A DNA stretch of 64,000 bases from Paraburkholderia phenazinium. GTDB lineage: Bacteria; Pseudomonadota; Gammaproteobacteria; Burkholderiales; Burkholderiaceae. Made by a program: the position numbers and the translations under genes. This document shows, in pieces, positions 8,993 through 18,676 of the stretch. Below the pieces are notes generated by a model. The model was not told the origin of the DNA. It was given only the letters and a program-made list of their open reading frames with translations, and searched no databases. Positions within the stretch are counted from its first letter, which is position 1, and every line of letters begins with the position of its first letter. The stretch lies in the NCBI RefSeq assembly GCF_900100735.1, contig NZ_FNCJ01000009.1:186001-250000 (forward strand). Reading direction: 5' to 3'.

Positions 8993-9133
8993 CGGGCTTC
9001 GCGCCGCTGGACCCGCTGAGTCTTCATAGCGCGACACCGGATCGCCACTGCATCGTGCACATTCGTACAAGACGAGCCCGCACGGACGCCGTACGCTCAT
9101 CTGCATCCTTTGCCACCACCCGGGAGTCCAGCC

Positions 9134-9532
9134 ATGTCGAGCATGCCGGCCAGCACGGCCACCGAGGCGCCGTACCGCGCCATCAATTTTGCGGACAAAC
9201 TCGCGCAGATTCACGACCAGTGGCAGCAGCGCGTAGTGGCCGAAATGAACGATTACCAGTTCAAGGTGGTGAAGATCGAGGGCGACTTCATCTGGCACGA
9301 GCACGCCGATACCGACGAGACCTTTATCGTACTGGACGGCCACTTGCGGATCGACTTCCGGGACGGCGCCGTGCATGTAGGCGCGGGGGAGATGTTTGTC
9401 GTCCCGCGCGGCAAGGAGCACAAGCCATACGCGCAGAAGGAAGTGCAGATGCTGGTGATCGAGCCGCGCGGCGTGCGCAATACCGGCGAGGAACAGAACG
9501 AGCGGACGGCGGCGAACGATCTGTGGATCTGA
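9134..9532 (+). CDS. Cupin-domain protein
   Basis: The 132-residue single-domain cupin carries both motifs. Motif 1 is GDFIWHEHADTDETFIVLDG, with His, His and Glu metal ligands. Motif 2 is GAGEMFVVPRGKEH, with the fourth ligand His. GGGAG precedes the ATG at 9134. Proteins of this type with a near-identical motif order are often annotated as mannose-6-phosphate-isomerase-like or general metal-binding cupins; the activity cannot be assigned. It follows the AraC-type regulator on the same strand. Confidence 0.85.
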   Translation: MSSMPASTATEAPYRAINFADKLAQIHDQWQQRVVAEMNDYQFKVVKIEGDFIWHEHADTDETFIVLDGHLRIDFRDGAVHVGAGEMFVVPRGKEHKPYAQKEVQMLVIEPRGVRNTGEEQNERTAANDLWI

Positions 9533-9546
9533 GCGATTGAAGCAGA

Positions 9547-9574
9547 CTGGGTGACGCGTGTTCGCGCCGCCCAG
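9547..9574 (+). terminator. Weak hairpin after the cupin gene
   Basis: An imperfect stem CTGGGTGACGCG...CGCGCCGCCCAG lies 15 bp after the cupin stop and is followed by a mixed T-rich stretch (CTTTACTTTT, 9581-9590). It separates the + strand cupin from the converging GNAT gene. Confidence 0.4.
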
Positions 9575-9651
9575 TTCAGGCTTTACTTTTCAGGATTCAC
9601 GCTGCGCAGCACGAGCTCACACCGCGCGCTTCACACGTCATGATTCATGCA

Positions 9652-10110
9652 TCAGACCGACTGCGCCGCCACCGGTCGCGGCTCGCGAACGTAATACAGA
9701 TCCCACTCGCTCTCGGCAGTTTTAACGAAGCCGTGGCGCTGGTAGAAACGATTCGAGGCGCTCTCGCGCAACGCCCCCACCTTGACCGGCAAGCGCTGCG
9801 CGTCGGCATCGGCCAGCACCGCGTCGAGCACCGCTGCGCCGACGCCCTTGCCTTGGTGCGCTGGGACAATGTACAGATGATCGAGCAACAGATGAGCGGA
9901 CTCGGGCCTGACCAGCACAAAACCTGCCTTCTCGCCGTCGACGAGAATGTAGCGGCAATACCTGGCGTCGAACGAGGCGAGAAACCTGTCACGCGCACGC
10001 ACTGGATCGAAGCGGCCAATCCGCTCCAGACTCTCGCGCATGGCGTCGATACGGATCTGCACCAGCGTGTCTGCGTCGTTGCTGGTGGTATGGGTGAAAG
10101 TTACGTTCAA
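9652..10110 (-). CDS. GNAT-family N-acetyltransferase
   Basis: The 152-residue protein has the acetyl-CoA-binding motif HLYIVPAHQGKGVGAAVL near residues 78-95 (Q-x-x-G-x-G) and the C-terminal ESASNRFYQRHGFVKT motif of single-domain GNATs. The start is uncertain: a TTG at 10110 preceded by GGGGAG gives a standard N-terminus (NVTFTHTTSND), while another TTG at 10176 would add 22 atypical residues. It probably acetylates an amine of a small molecule or protein. No operon partner is visible. Confidence 0.8.
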   Translation of the reverse strand: MNVTFTHTTSNDADTLVQIRIDAMRESLERIGRFDPVRARDRFLASFDARYCRYILVDGEKAGFVLVRPESAHLLLDHLYIVPAHQGKGVGAAVLDAVLADADAQRLPVKVGALRESASNRFYQRHGFVKTAESEWDLYYVREPRPVAAQSV

Positions 10111-10230
10111 CGCGTCATGCTCCCCGGATAGCGTAGGCGGACGTGCCGCGGATAGTCGGGGCGCATAGGCTTGCAACCCCGCCGACCCGCAGTATCGCCT
10201 GATTGCTGCGATACGCTCAAGGGCAGTGCA

Positions 10231-11367
10231 CTAGCCTTGCAAACCGGCGGACAGCGGCTCCGCCATACGTGCGCTCCGGGACACCTTGCGCGCGCCCTGG
10301 GTCGCCGCGGTTGCTGCGCTCGCCACGGTCACTGTGCCGCGCGCCACTAACGCCGCCTCGTCGAGGTCGTCGAACTCCGGCAGCGCCAGTGCGCGCTCGG
10401 CCACTGCGCGCTTCGCTTGCGCCACGCGCGCCGCCGCGGCCGGTGTAGCCGCCGCGTCACCGGGCAGGTACGGCGCCATGCGGCTGAAATGCTCGACCAG
10501 ATGGTCGATGAAGGTGCGCACCTTGGCCGGCAAGTGATGGCGGCTCGGATACGCAATCGTCACCTCGACCTGCGGCAAACGGTAATCGTCCAGCAGGCGC
10601 ACCAGCTTGCCGCGCTCCAGGTCGCGGCCAATCAGATAACTCGGCAGGATGGCGACGCCCATGCCAAGCAGTGCGAACTGTCTGAGCATCTCTGTGTTGT
10701 TCGCCACGATCGCATTGGTCGGCCGCACTCGCACTTCGCTGCCGTCGGCACAGGTAAACACGCGCTCATCACCACCATACTCCGCGGGCAGCGAGAGGCT
10801 CGGGTGATCCTGCAGGTCTTCGGGGCGGTTCGGCCTTCCGTGTGTCTGCAGGTACTCAGGGGTCGCGCACACGGTCATGTGGCCGGTTGTCAGACGCCGG
10901 GTGACGATGCTCGCGCTGCGCATCTGCCGGGCAATCAGCACTCCCACGTCGAAACCCTCTTCGACCAGGTCGACGTGGCGATCGACCAGCGTGACATCGG
11001 GAATGACTTCCGGATAACGCTGGGCATACGACTGCAGCACCGGCGCGAAGTTATGCAGTCCGAACACCACCGGGGCGACGATGCGCAAGGTGCCGACCGG
11101 CTCGTGATTGCGCGCCACCACCATCTGCTCGACCCCTTCGAGATCGTCGAGGATCGGCCGGACCCGTTCGAGGTAGACCCGGCCCGACTCCGTCAGCGAC
11201 TGGCTGCGGGTCGTGCGGTTGAGCAGTCGCGTGCCGAGCCTTTCTTCGAGGTCGGCGACGTGCCGCGTGACAACGGCGGTGGAAATACCCATCACACCGG
11301 CGGTACGGGCAAAGCTGCCGAGTTCGGCCACTTTGACGAAAACGCGCATCGACTGCAAATGATTCAT
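10231..11367 (-). CDS. LysR-family regulator with long C-terminal extension
   Basis: The 378-residue protein begins directly at the LysR HTH (MNHLQSMRVFVKVAELGSFARTAG) and has the effector domain at about 90-300 (GTLRIVAPVVFGLHNFAPVL and later LLGMGVAILPSYLIG). The family norm is 290-320 residues. The last 70 or so residues form an Ala-rich tail (AAATPAAAARVAQAKRAVAERALALPEF onward) with no recognised fold. The domain type fits the CrgA/DsdC-like LysR group common in Burkholderia. Its target is not obvious because neither neighbour is divergent from its start. Confidence 0.85.
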   Translation of the reverse strand: MNHLQSMRVFVKVAELGSFARTAGVMGISTAVVTRHVADLEERLGTRLLNRTTRSQSLTESGRVYLERVRPILDDLEGVEQMVVARNHEPVGTLRIVAPVVFGLHNFAPVLQSYAQRYPEVIPDVTLVDRHVDLVEEGFDVGVLIARQMRSASIVTRRLTTGHMTVCATPEYLQTHGRPNRPEDLQDHPSLSLPAEYGGDERVFTCADGSEVRVRPTNAIVANNTEMLRQFALLGMGVAILPSYLIGRDLERGKLVRLLDDYRLPQVEVTIAYPSRHHLPAKVRTFIDHLVEHFSRMAPYLPGDAAATPAAAARVAQAKRAVAERALALPEFDDLDEAALVARGTVTVASAATAATQGARKVSRSARMAEPLSAGLQG

Positions 11368-11638
11368 GGAGCCACTCCTGCCGCGGTTAAAGCCACGCTA
11401 TGCAGATGATTGTATCGAGTGCTCATGGCCCAACCCTGACCTGAAGATGGCAAAACGGTCAGTTTGGTATGCATGTGGAATTAAACGGAGTTGCGCGTAG
11501 TTCGCGGCACGAAGGCGGCTGGGCGACCATGGTTGCGCACTAATAAAATGCGTGCCAACACAGGCCAATGGGACCTCTGACGGACTAGGTGAAAACCCTA
11601 ATTTGCGATATGATTGAGGGCGAAAGGAAGATATCGCC

Positions 11639-11851
11639 ATGCCACATCGTTTTCAGGTTTTCGAAAGAATCGCGTTTTCGCTGGTCGTGTTGTCTGCAGT
11701 AGCCTGCTCTGCCTTCATCGCCTACGAAACCAACCCCGAGATCCGGCAAGTTCTGCACGCCGGCAAGACCGCGCTGCAATGGAGCGGCGAGTATTCGTTC
11801 GTCTGCGCCTCGCCGGTCACGGACGCCTGCGCCAACCTCCCGGTCGACTAA
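11639..11851 (+). CDS. Small single-pass membrane or exported hypothetical protein
   Basis: The 70-residue protein has a hydrophobic helix at about residues 10-28 (RIAFSLVVLSAVACSAFIAY) and a short polar tail with two cysteines (SFVCASPVTDACANL) that could pair outside the cytoplasm. AAAGGAA precedes the ATG at 11639. No family was recognised. It lies alone between a LysR and a TetR gene. Confidence 0.55.
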   Translation: MPHRFQVFERIAFSLVVLSAVACSAFIAYETNPEIRQVLHAGKTALQWSGEYSFVCASPVTDACANLPVD

Positions 11852-11925
11852 GCCGGGATTTCAATCTTCAGACGAGTAACCCGGGCGTGCCCGGGCGTGC
11901 AATACGCCCAGGCCGCCGGTTCACC

Positions 11926-12549
11926 TCACTGCTTCACATCGCGCCCAAACACCACGCGCGAGAAGAACCCCGCCAGCACCGCTTCTGCCGTCTCGGCCGG
12001 GACGTTGCGCGGGTCGATCGTGTGGAAAAACTGCACGCCTTCGCACAATCCCATCAAGCCCATCGCCAGCGTTTCCGCCGGTAGCAGCAACGGCGTGCCC
12101 GCGCGCGCCGAAAACGCGCGGATATATTCGCTCATCTGCTCCAGCTTCTCGTGCAGGAATGCATTGAAGTTCGCCCGGAAACGGCTATCGCGCGCCGCCA
12201 GCAGCTTCGCTTCCATCCATAGCAGAAAGCATTTGTCGTCGCGCGGCAGATTGCTGTAGTACGCGAGCACGCGTGCTTCCAGCGTTTCGCGCGTCGCCCC
12301 TTCTTCGAAGATGCCCTCCAGCGCCGCCTGCATCTCCTCGTGGTCGCGCCTGAGCAACTCGAGGAACAGCTCCGGCTTGCTGCCGAAGTTCGAGTAGAAC
12401 GCTCCGCGCGTGTATCCCGCCGCCTCAGCGATGTCTTCGACACTCGTTGCGACGAACCCTTTCTTCATAAAAATAGCTTGCGCGGCGTCGAGCAGCCGCA
12501 GGCGCGTCTGGTCTTTGCTCTGTTCGCGTGTGAGTCTTTGGCGTTTCAT
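11926..12549 (-). CDS. TetR-family repressor, likely of the divergent RND pump
   Basis: The 207-residue protein has an N-terminal TetR HTH at about 15-60 (LDAAQAIFMKKGFVATSVED, then IAEAAGYTRGAFYSNFGSKPELF) and a helical ligand-binding domain. It is transcribed divergently from the RND efflux operon, the classical AcrR/TtgR arrangement, so it probably represses that operon and is released by pump substrates. The shared upstream region has several ATACA/TGTAT-like half sites. Confidence 0.88.
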   Translation of the reverse strand: MKRQRLTREQSKDQTRLRLLDAAQAIFMKKGFVATSVEDIAEAAGYTRGAFYSNFGSKPELFLELLRRDHEEMQAALEGIFEEGATRETLEARVLAYYSNLPRDDKCFLLWMEAKLLAARDSRFRANFNAFLHEKLEQMSEYIRAFSARAGTPLLLPAETLAMGLMGLCEGVQFFHTIDPRNVPAETAEAVLAGFFSRVVFGRDVKQ

Positions 12550-12763
12550 GCGGATTAGTTTAGCACCGGAAAGAATTCACATACGACTATACATTCGGAT
12601 ACAGGTGTGTATTAGAATGCAGCACATCATCTAAAGCAACAGTCTTTTGCACGTGCTGTCTCAAACGTGCCTCGCTGGCCAGCCGCTGCGGCTTGCCGTG
12701 TTCGCTCGCTGTCTCCTGATTGGGGTTATTGTGAATCGTCCCGGTTGTAGCGCGTCGCATCCG
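12550..12763. promoter_or_regulatory. Divergent tetR/RND control region
   Basis: The AT-rich part (12570-12625) contains ATACA (12590-12594) and TGTAT (12609-12613) as a loose inverted pair and CATTC/GAATG further out. These could form a TetR operator, but the symmetry is imperfect. Confidence 0.4.
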
Positions 12764-13909
12764 ATGCGCAAGCACTCTCATCCGCATCCCCGTTCCGCCC
12801 CCGCACGCCGCGTGGGCCAGGCCCTCGCGCTGGCCGGTCTCGTCATGCTGGGAGCATGTCATCAAAAAGAGGCGGCAGCCCCCGCGCCGCGGCCGGTGGT
12901 CGCCGTGGCGGTGCATGCCGACGGCAGTCCGGTGTCGGCGTCGCTGCCAGGCGAAGTGCAGGCCCGCTACTCGACACCGTTGTCGTTCCGGATTGCCGGC
13001 AAGATCATCGAGCGGCGCGTGCGGCTCGGCGATACGGTGAAGATCGGCGAGATCGTCGCCCGCCTCGACCCAGCGGATGCGCAAAAGAGCGCCGCCAGTG
13101 CGCAGGCGCAACTCGACGCCGCCCAGCACAGCCTCGTCTACGCGAAGCAGCAACTGGATCGCGACCAGGCGCAGGCGCACGAAAACCTGATCTCGGCGGC
13201 GCAGCTCGAACAGACCACCAACGCGTACGCCTCGGCGCTGGCCCAGCGCGACCAGGCGGCGCAGCAAGCCGCATTGCAGAAGAATCAACTGCAGTACACC
13301 GACCTGCCCGCCGATCACGCCGGCGTCATCACCGCCGAAGACGCGCAGACGGGTCAGAACGTGTCGGCAGGCCAAGCCGTCTATAACCTCGCGTGGAGTG
13401 GCGACGTCGACGTGGTGGTCGACGTGCCGGAAAGCACACTCGCCGCGCTCGCGCTCGGCCAGACCGCCAAGGTCACGATGTCGGCGCTGCCGGGGCGCAC
13501 CTTCAGCGCCCGCGTGCGCGAGCTGTCGCCCGCAGCCGATCCGCAAAGCCGCACCTATCGTGCGAACCTCACGCTGCTCAATCCCGGTCCCGACGTGCGG
13601 CTCGGCATGACGGCCGACGTCGCGCTCAGCTCCGGCACTGCTGCGAGCGAGTCGTCGGCCTCGTACACACTGCCGTCTACTGCGCTGTTCCACGACGGCA
13701 ACGACCCTGCAGTATGGGTCGTGAGCGGCAGCGACAACATGCTCGAGCTGCGCCGCGTGCAGGTCACGCGCTATAACGAGCGCACCGTCGCGATTACTGG
13801 CGGCCTGAAAGAAGGCGAGCGCGTCGTGCTGCAAGGCGTGCACACCGTCACGGCCGGCGAGAAAGTCCATCCGATCGCCCCGCTGCATCCCGAGGACTTC
13901 GCTTCATGA
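12764..13909 (+). CDS. RND efflux periplasmic adaptor lipoprotein
   Basis: The 381-residue membrane fusion protein has a lipoprotein signal ending LVMLGAC (Cys32), a lipoyl/barrel-sandwich hybrid split around a coiled-coil hairpin (about 100-190, with repeated AQAQLDAAQHSL and QRDQAAQQAALQ heptads), and a C-terminal beta-barrel and membrane-proximal domain. The ATG at 12764 gives a normal lipoprotein signal; a GTG at 12731 and longer frames are less likely. It links the inner-membrane pump to the outer-membrane channel. Its stop overlaps the pump start by ATGA. Confidence 0.9.
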   Translation: MRKHSHPHPRSAPARRVGQALALAGLVMLGACHQKEAAAPAPRPVVAVAVHADGSPVSASLPGEVQARYSTPLSFRIAGKIIERRVRLGDTVKIGEIVARLDPADAQKSAASAQAQLDAAQHSLVYAKQQLDRDQAQAHENLISAAQLEQTTNAYASALAQRDQAAQQAALQKNQLQYTDLPADHAGVITAEDAQTGQNVSAGQAVYNLAWSGDVDVVVDVPESTLAALALGQTAKVTMSALPGRTFSARVRELSPAADPQSRTYRANLTLLNPGPDVRLGMTADVALSSGTAASESSASYTLPSTALFHDGNDPAVWVVSGSDNMLELRRVQVTRYNERTVAITGGLKEGERVVLQGVHTVTAGEKVHPIAPLHPEDFAS

Positions 13910-16900
13910 GCACAACCCATGAACACGAAGAGGGACGCTTCAATCTGTCCGCGTGGGCGCTGCGCCATCAGGCGCTGGTGGTGTTCCTGATTGCACTCGC
14001 CACCGCGTTCGGGATCCTCGCTTATACGAAGCTCGCACAATCCGAAGACCCGCCGTTCACCTTTCGCGTGATGGTGATCCGCACCTTCTGGCCGGGAGCA
14101 ACCGCCCGTCAGGTGCAGGAAGAAGTCACCGACCGCATCGGCCGCAAGCTGCAGGAAACACCGTATATCGACTTCGTGCGCAGCTACTCGCGCCCCGGCG
14201 AATCGCTGATGTTCTTCTCGATGAAGGACTCCGCGCCGGTCAAGGCTGTGCCGGAAACCTGGTACCAGGTGCGCAAGAAGGTCGGCGACATCGCCTCCAG
14301 CTTGCCGCCCGGCATTCAGGGGCCGTTCTTCAACGACGAGTTCGGCGACGTCTACACCAATATCTACACGCTCGAAGGCGACGGCTTCTCGCCCGCGCAA
14401 CTGCACGACTACGCGGATGAACTGCGCACCGTGCTGCTGCGCGTACCGGGCGTCGGCAAGGTCGACTATTTCGGCGACCCCGACCAGCACATCTACATCG
14501 AGATCGCCAACACGCAGTTGACGCGCCTGAACGTCTCGCCGCAACAGATCGCCCAGGCCATCAACTCGCAGAACAACGTCTCGGCGGCCGGTACCTTGAC
14601 GACCTTCGACGACCGCGTCTTCGTGCGCCCGACCGGCCAGTTCAAGGACGTCAACGCGCTCGCCGATACGCTCATCCGCATCAACAACCGCTCGTTCCGC
14701 TTGGGCGATATCGCCACCATCAAGCGCGGCTACGACGATCCGGTGTCCACCCAGATGCGCTATGACGGCAAGGCGGTGCTGGGCATCGGCGTGACGATGC
14801 AGCCCGGCGGCGACGTGATCGAGCTCGGCAAGGCGCTGGACAAAGAGTCCACGGTCCTGCGCTCGTATCTGCCGGCCGGCCTCAAGCTCGTCGAAGTGTC
14901 GAGCATGCCGCATGCGGTGGCGAAGTCGGTCGACGACTTTCTGGAAGCGGTCGCCGAGGCGATTGCAATCGTGCTGGTGGTCAGCCTCGTGTCGCTGGGC
15001 GTGCGCACCGGCATGGTGGTCGTAATCTCGATTCCGGTCGTGCTCGCCGTCACGGCCCTGTTCATGTACCTGTTCGATATCGGCCTGCACAAGGTCTCGC
15101 TCGGCACGCTCGTGCTCGCGCTCGGGCTGCTGGTGGACGATGCGATCATCGCGGTCGAGATGATGTCGGTGAAGCTCGAACAGGGCTGGAGCCGCGCCCG
15201 CTCCGCCGCGTTTGCCTACACCAGCACCGCGTTCCCGATGCTTACCGGCACGCTCGTCACCGTCTCGGGCTTCCTGCCGATCGCGCTGGCCAAATCGAGC
15301 ACCGGCGAATACACGCGCTCCATCTTCGAGGTCTCGGCGATCGCGCTGATCGCCTCGTGGTTTGCCGCTGTCGTGCTGATTCCGCTGCTCGGCTATCACA
15401 TGCTGCCGGAGCGCAAGCGCCAGGCACACGAAGCGCACGACTACGAGCACGATATCTACGACACCCGCTTCTACAAGCGCTTGCGCGGCTGGATTAGCTG
15501 GTGCATCGAGCGGCGTTTCGTGGTGCTGGCGATCACCGTCGGACTGTTCGTGGTCGCTCTGTTCGGCTTCTCGCTGGTGCCGCAGCAGTTCTTCCCGAGT
15601 TCGGACCGGCCCGAGTTGCTGGTCGACGTGCGGCTGCCGGAGGGTGCCTCGTTCGAGGCAACCTTGCGCCAGGCGCAGCGACTCGAGAAAGCGCTGGTGG
15701 GCCGTCCGGAAATCGATCACTCGGTCGACTTCGTCGGCAGCGGCGCGCCGCGCTTCTACCTGCCGCTGGACCAGCAATTGCAGCAGCCGAATTTCGCGCA
15801 GTTCGTGATCACCGCGAAGTCGGTCGAAGATCGCGAGAAGCTCGCGAAATGGCTCGAAACGGATTTGCGCAATCAGTTCCCGGCAATCCGCACGCGTTTG
15901 TCGCGCCTCGAAAACGGACCGCCGGTCGGTTATCCGGTGCAGTTCCGCGTGAGCGGCGACGACATCGCCACGGTGCGCTCGATTGCCGAACGCGTCGCCG
16001 CGACGATGCGTGCCGACCAGCGCACCACCAACGTGCAGTTCGACTGGGACGAGCCGGCCGAGCGCTCGGTGCGCTTCGAGATCGATCAGAAGAAGGCGCG
16101 TGAGCTGGGTGTCACCTCCGACGACGTGTCGAGCTTCCTCGCCATGACGCTGTCCGGCTATACGGTCACGCAGTACCGCGAACGCGACAAGCTGATCAGC
16201 GTCGACCTGCGCGCGCCGAAGACGGAACGCGTCGATCCCGCGCAGCTCGTCACGCTGGCCATGCCCACGCCGAACGGTCCGGTGCCGCTGGGCACGCTCG
16301 GCCACATGCGCTACGACCTCGAGTACGGCGTGATCTGGGAACGCGACCGGCAACCCACCATCACCGTCCAGTCGGACGTGACGGCCAACGCGCAGGGGAT
16401 CGACGTGACGCATAGCGTCGACAAGGCCCTCTCCCAGATCCGTGCGACGCTGCCGGTCGGCTATCGCATCGAAATAGGCGGCTCGGTCGAAGAAAGCGGC
16501 AAGGGTCAGACCTCGATCAACGCGCAGATGCCGATCATGATCGTCGCCGTGCTGGTCCTCCTGATGATCCAGTTGCAGAGCTTTGCGCGCGTGCTGATGG
16601 TGGTGCTGACCGCGCCGCTCGGCCTGATCGGCGTGGTCGCGACGCTGCTGCTGTTCGGCCAGCCGTTCGGCTTCGTCGCGATGCTCGGGGTGATCGCCAT
16701 GTTCGGCATCATCATGCGTAACTCGGTGATTCTGGTCGACCAGATCGAGCAGGACATCGCCGCCGGGCACAAACGCTTCGACGCCATTGTGGGCGCCACC
16801 GTACGGCGCTTCCGGCCGATCACGCTGACGGCGGCCGCCGCCGTGCTGGCGCTGATTCCGCTGTTGCGCTCGAACTTCTTTGGGCCGATGGCGACCGCGC

Positions 16901-17034
16901 TGATGGGCGGCATCACAAGCGCCACCGTGCTCACGCTGTTCTACCTGCCCGCACTGTACGCGGCCTCATTCAGGGTGCGCGGCGACGAACGCGAGCCGCC
17001 AGAAGCACCGCACGCGTTGCACTCGGGAAATTGA
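13906..17034 (+). CDS. RND-family efflux pump inner-membrane transporter
   Basis: The 1042-residue protein shows the AcrB-type fold: the first TM at about 22-42, two large periplasmic loops, and the TM4 motif LALGLLVDDAIIAVEMM (about 404-420) with the Asp pair used in proton relay. A second half begins near residue 515. It is close in length to multidrug HAE1 pumps, but the N-terminus (RFNLSAWALRHQALVVFL) and the missing AcrB-style ends fit the uncharacterised AcrB/AcrD/AcrF group often paired with NodT-type channels. It exports unknown hydrophobic compounds using the proton gradient. Confidence 0.92.
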   Translation: MSTTHEHEEGRFNLSAWALRHQALVVFLIALATAFGILAYTKLAQSEDPPFTFRVMVIRTFWPGATARQVQEEVTDRIGRKLQETPYIDFVRSYSRPGESLMFFSMKDSAPVKAVPETWYQVRKKVGDIASSLPPGIQGPFFNDEFGDVYTNIYTLEGDGFSPAQLHDYADELRTVLLRVPGVGKVDYFGDPDQHIYIEIANTQLTRLNVSPQQIAQAINSQNNVSAAGTLTTFDDRVFVRPTGQFKDVNALADTLIRINNRSFRLGDIATIKRGYDDPVSTQMRYDGKAVLGIGVTMQPGGDVIELGKALDKESTVLRSYLPAGLKLVEVSSMPHAVAKSVDDFLEAVAEAIAIVLVVSLVSLGVRTGMVVVISIPVVLAVTALFMYLFDIGLHKVSLGTLVLALGLLVDDAIIAVEMMSVKLEQGWSRARSAAFAYTSTAFPMLTGTLVTVSGFLPIALAKSSTGEYTRSIFEVSAIALIASWFAAVVLIPLLGYHMLPERKRQAHEAHDYEHDIYDTRFYKRLRGWISWCIERRFVVLAITVGLFVVALFGFSLVPQQFFPSSDRPELLVDVRLPEGASFEATLRQAQRLEKALVGRPEIDHSVDFVGSGAPRFYLPLDQQLQQPNFAQFVITAKSVEDREKLAKWLETDLRNQFPAIRTRLSRLENGPPVGYPVQFRVSGDDIATVRSIAERVAATMRADQRTTNVQFDWDEPAERSVRFEIDQKKARELGVTSDDVSSFLAMTLSGYTVTQYRERDKLISVDLRAPKTERVDPAQLVTLAMPTPNGPVPLGTLGHMRYDLEYGVIWERDRQPTITVQSDVTANAQGIDVTHSVDKALSQIRATLPVGYRIEIGGSVEESGKGQTSINAQMPIMIVAVLVLLMIQLQSFARVLMVVLTAPLGLIGVVATLLLFGQPFGFVAMLGVIAMFGIIMRNSVILVDQIEQDIAAGHKRFDAIVGATVRRFRPITLTAAAAVLALIPLLRSNFFGPMATALMGGITSATVLTLFYLPALYAASFRVRGDEREPPEAPHALHSGN

Positions 17035-17036
17035 TC

Positions 17037-18665
17037 ATGGCTAATCCTGTCTTCAAACGTGTTGGACACGCCCGCGCGCTGGCGCTGAGCGGCACCGCCC
17101 TTGCGCTCGCGGCCTGCTCGTTCGGACCGAACGGCAACCCGCCGGCGCTGCCGCAACCGGCCCACTACGGCATTGAGCCGCAGGTCACCGAAACCGTGCC
17201 CGCGCAAGGCGTAACCCAGCAGTTCGTGGTGGGCGCGCAGCCGGTGCCGACGTGGTGGCATCTTTATCAGTCGGACGACCTGAACGCGCTGGTCGATGAA
17301 GGCCTGCGCAACAGCCCTACGCTCGCAGCCACCGACAAGAGCCTGACTGCCGCACGCGAGCAGTTGCACGCGCAGATCGGCAGTTCGATGCTGCCCACGA
17401 TCGACGCTAACGGCCAGGCGGCGCGGCAGCGTGCACTGGCGATTCCGGAAGCCGGACCGAACACGTTCCTCTACAACACCTTCGTCGGGCAGTTGCAGGC
17501 GCAGTACACGATCGACCTGTTCGGCGCGTCGCGACTTGCCAACGCCGCGCTCGCGTCGCGTGTGAACGTGCAGGTGTTCCAGCTGGAGTCGGCGCGGCGC
17601 GCGCTGGCCGCCAATATCGTCACTGCGGCGATCACCTCGGCCGCATTGCATGCGCAGATCGACACGACCGAGCGGCTCGTCACACTAGCCAACGACGACG
17701 CGCGCGACATGGCGCGGCGCTACACGCTCGGCGCGGTCTCGCATGCCGACATGTTGAACGCGCAACAAAACGCGGCGTCGCTGTCGGCCAGCTTGCCGGG
17801 TTTGAAGCAACAGTGGACCACCACGCGGCATGCGCTCGCGGTGCTGCTCGGCCGCACGCCCGATGCCGCGCCCACCGATCTCGATCTGGCGCAATTGCAT
17901 GTGCCCGAGCAGGTGCCGGTGGTCGTGCCGTCGGAACTGCTGCGCGCGCGTCCGGACATCCGGGCCGCCGATGCCGCTCTGAAGGCGGCGGCAGCGGACG
18001 TCGGCGTTGCGACGGCGCGGATGTACCCGAGCTTGTCGCTGACGGCTTCGATGGGTCAAGGCGGCTTTAGCTGGCCGGCGGCGATCTCCGGTGCCGGTGC
18101 GATCTGGGCGGTGGCCGGTTCGCTGTCGCAGCCGATCTTTCATGGCGGGGCATTGTTCGCGCAACGCCGTGCGGCGCTCGCCACTTATGACGCCACCACC
18201 GAGCAGTACAAGCAGACGGTGCTGAGCGCGTTCCAGAACGTGGCCGATACGCTGGCCGCGCTCGAACACGACGCCCAGGCGCTCGATGCCGCGAACGTTG
18301 CGGCGCGGGCGGCGCACGGAATTTCGGATGAGACTGCGGCGCGCTATCGGCTTGGTGCCGTGCCGGTGTCGGCGGCGCGTTCGAGCGAGCAGCAGTTCCG
18401 TAATGCGCAGCTCGACGAGATCCGCCTTGCCGGGGCTCGCCTGACCGATACGGCGGCGCTGTTTCAGGCGATGGGCACGCCGCCGGTGGATGAGGCGAGT
18501 GCCTCGGCGACTAAGGGAACGGCGGGAACTGTGGGTGCTGCAGGATCGCCGGGAGACTCCGGTACTGAGGGTACTGCTGGGTCAACCAGCGCCCAAGGGG
18601 CTCCGGCGGCCGCCGCTTCGATGCCTATCTCGACGTCAAAGTCCGAAGGCACTGCACCGGGCTAA
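17037..18665 (+). CDS. NodT-type outer-membrane efflux lipoprotein with low-complexity tail
   Basis: The 542-residue protein is a TolC-like outer-membrane factor with a lipobox LALAAC (Cys27) and two repeated OEP halves. Characteristic segments are WWHLYQSDDLNALVDEGL, LARRPDI-like LRARPDIRAADAAL and SLSQPIFHGG. It starts 2 nt after the pump stop and completes the tripartite system. The last 60 or so residues are a Gly/Ala/Thr/Ser-rich tail (GTAGTVGAAGSPGDSG and similar) not usual in the family. Being C-terminal to the coiled barrel, the tail would sit in the periplasm. Confidence 0.9.
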   Translation: MANPVFKRVGHARALALSGTALALAACSFGPNGNPPALPQPAHYGIEPQVTETVPAQGVTQQFVVGAQPVPTWWHLYQSDDLNALVDEGLRNSPTLAATDKSLTAAREQLHAQIGSSMLPTIDANGQAARQRALAIPEAGPNTFLYNTFVGQLQAQYTIDLFGASRLANAALASRVNVQVFQLESARRALAANIVTAAITSAALHAQIDTTERLVTLANDDARDMARRYTLGAVSHADMLNAQQNAASLSASLPGLKQQWTTTRHALAVLLGRTPDAAPTDLDLAQLHVPEQVPVVVPSELLRARPDIRAADAALKAAAADVGVATARMYPSLSLTASMGQGGFSWPAAISGAGAIWAVAGSLSQPIFHGGALFAQRRAALATYDATTEQYKQTVLSAFQNVADTLAALEHDAQALDAANVAARAAHGISDETAARYRLGAVPVSAARSSEQQFRNAQLDEIRLAGARLTDTAALFQAMGTPPVDEASASATKGTAGTVGAAGSPGDSGTEGTAGSTSAQGAPAAAASMPISTSKSEGTAPG

Positions 18666-18676
18666 GCGCGGTGCAT

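Noticed and set aside
13771..16770. Very long open frame (999 codons) antisense to the RND pump gene
   Set aside because: Its sequence is an Arg/His/Asp-rich shadow created by strong GC3 bias in the pump gene. The sense frame has full AcrB-type domains and the antisense frame has none.
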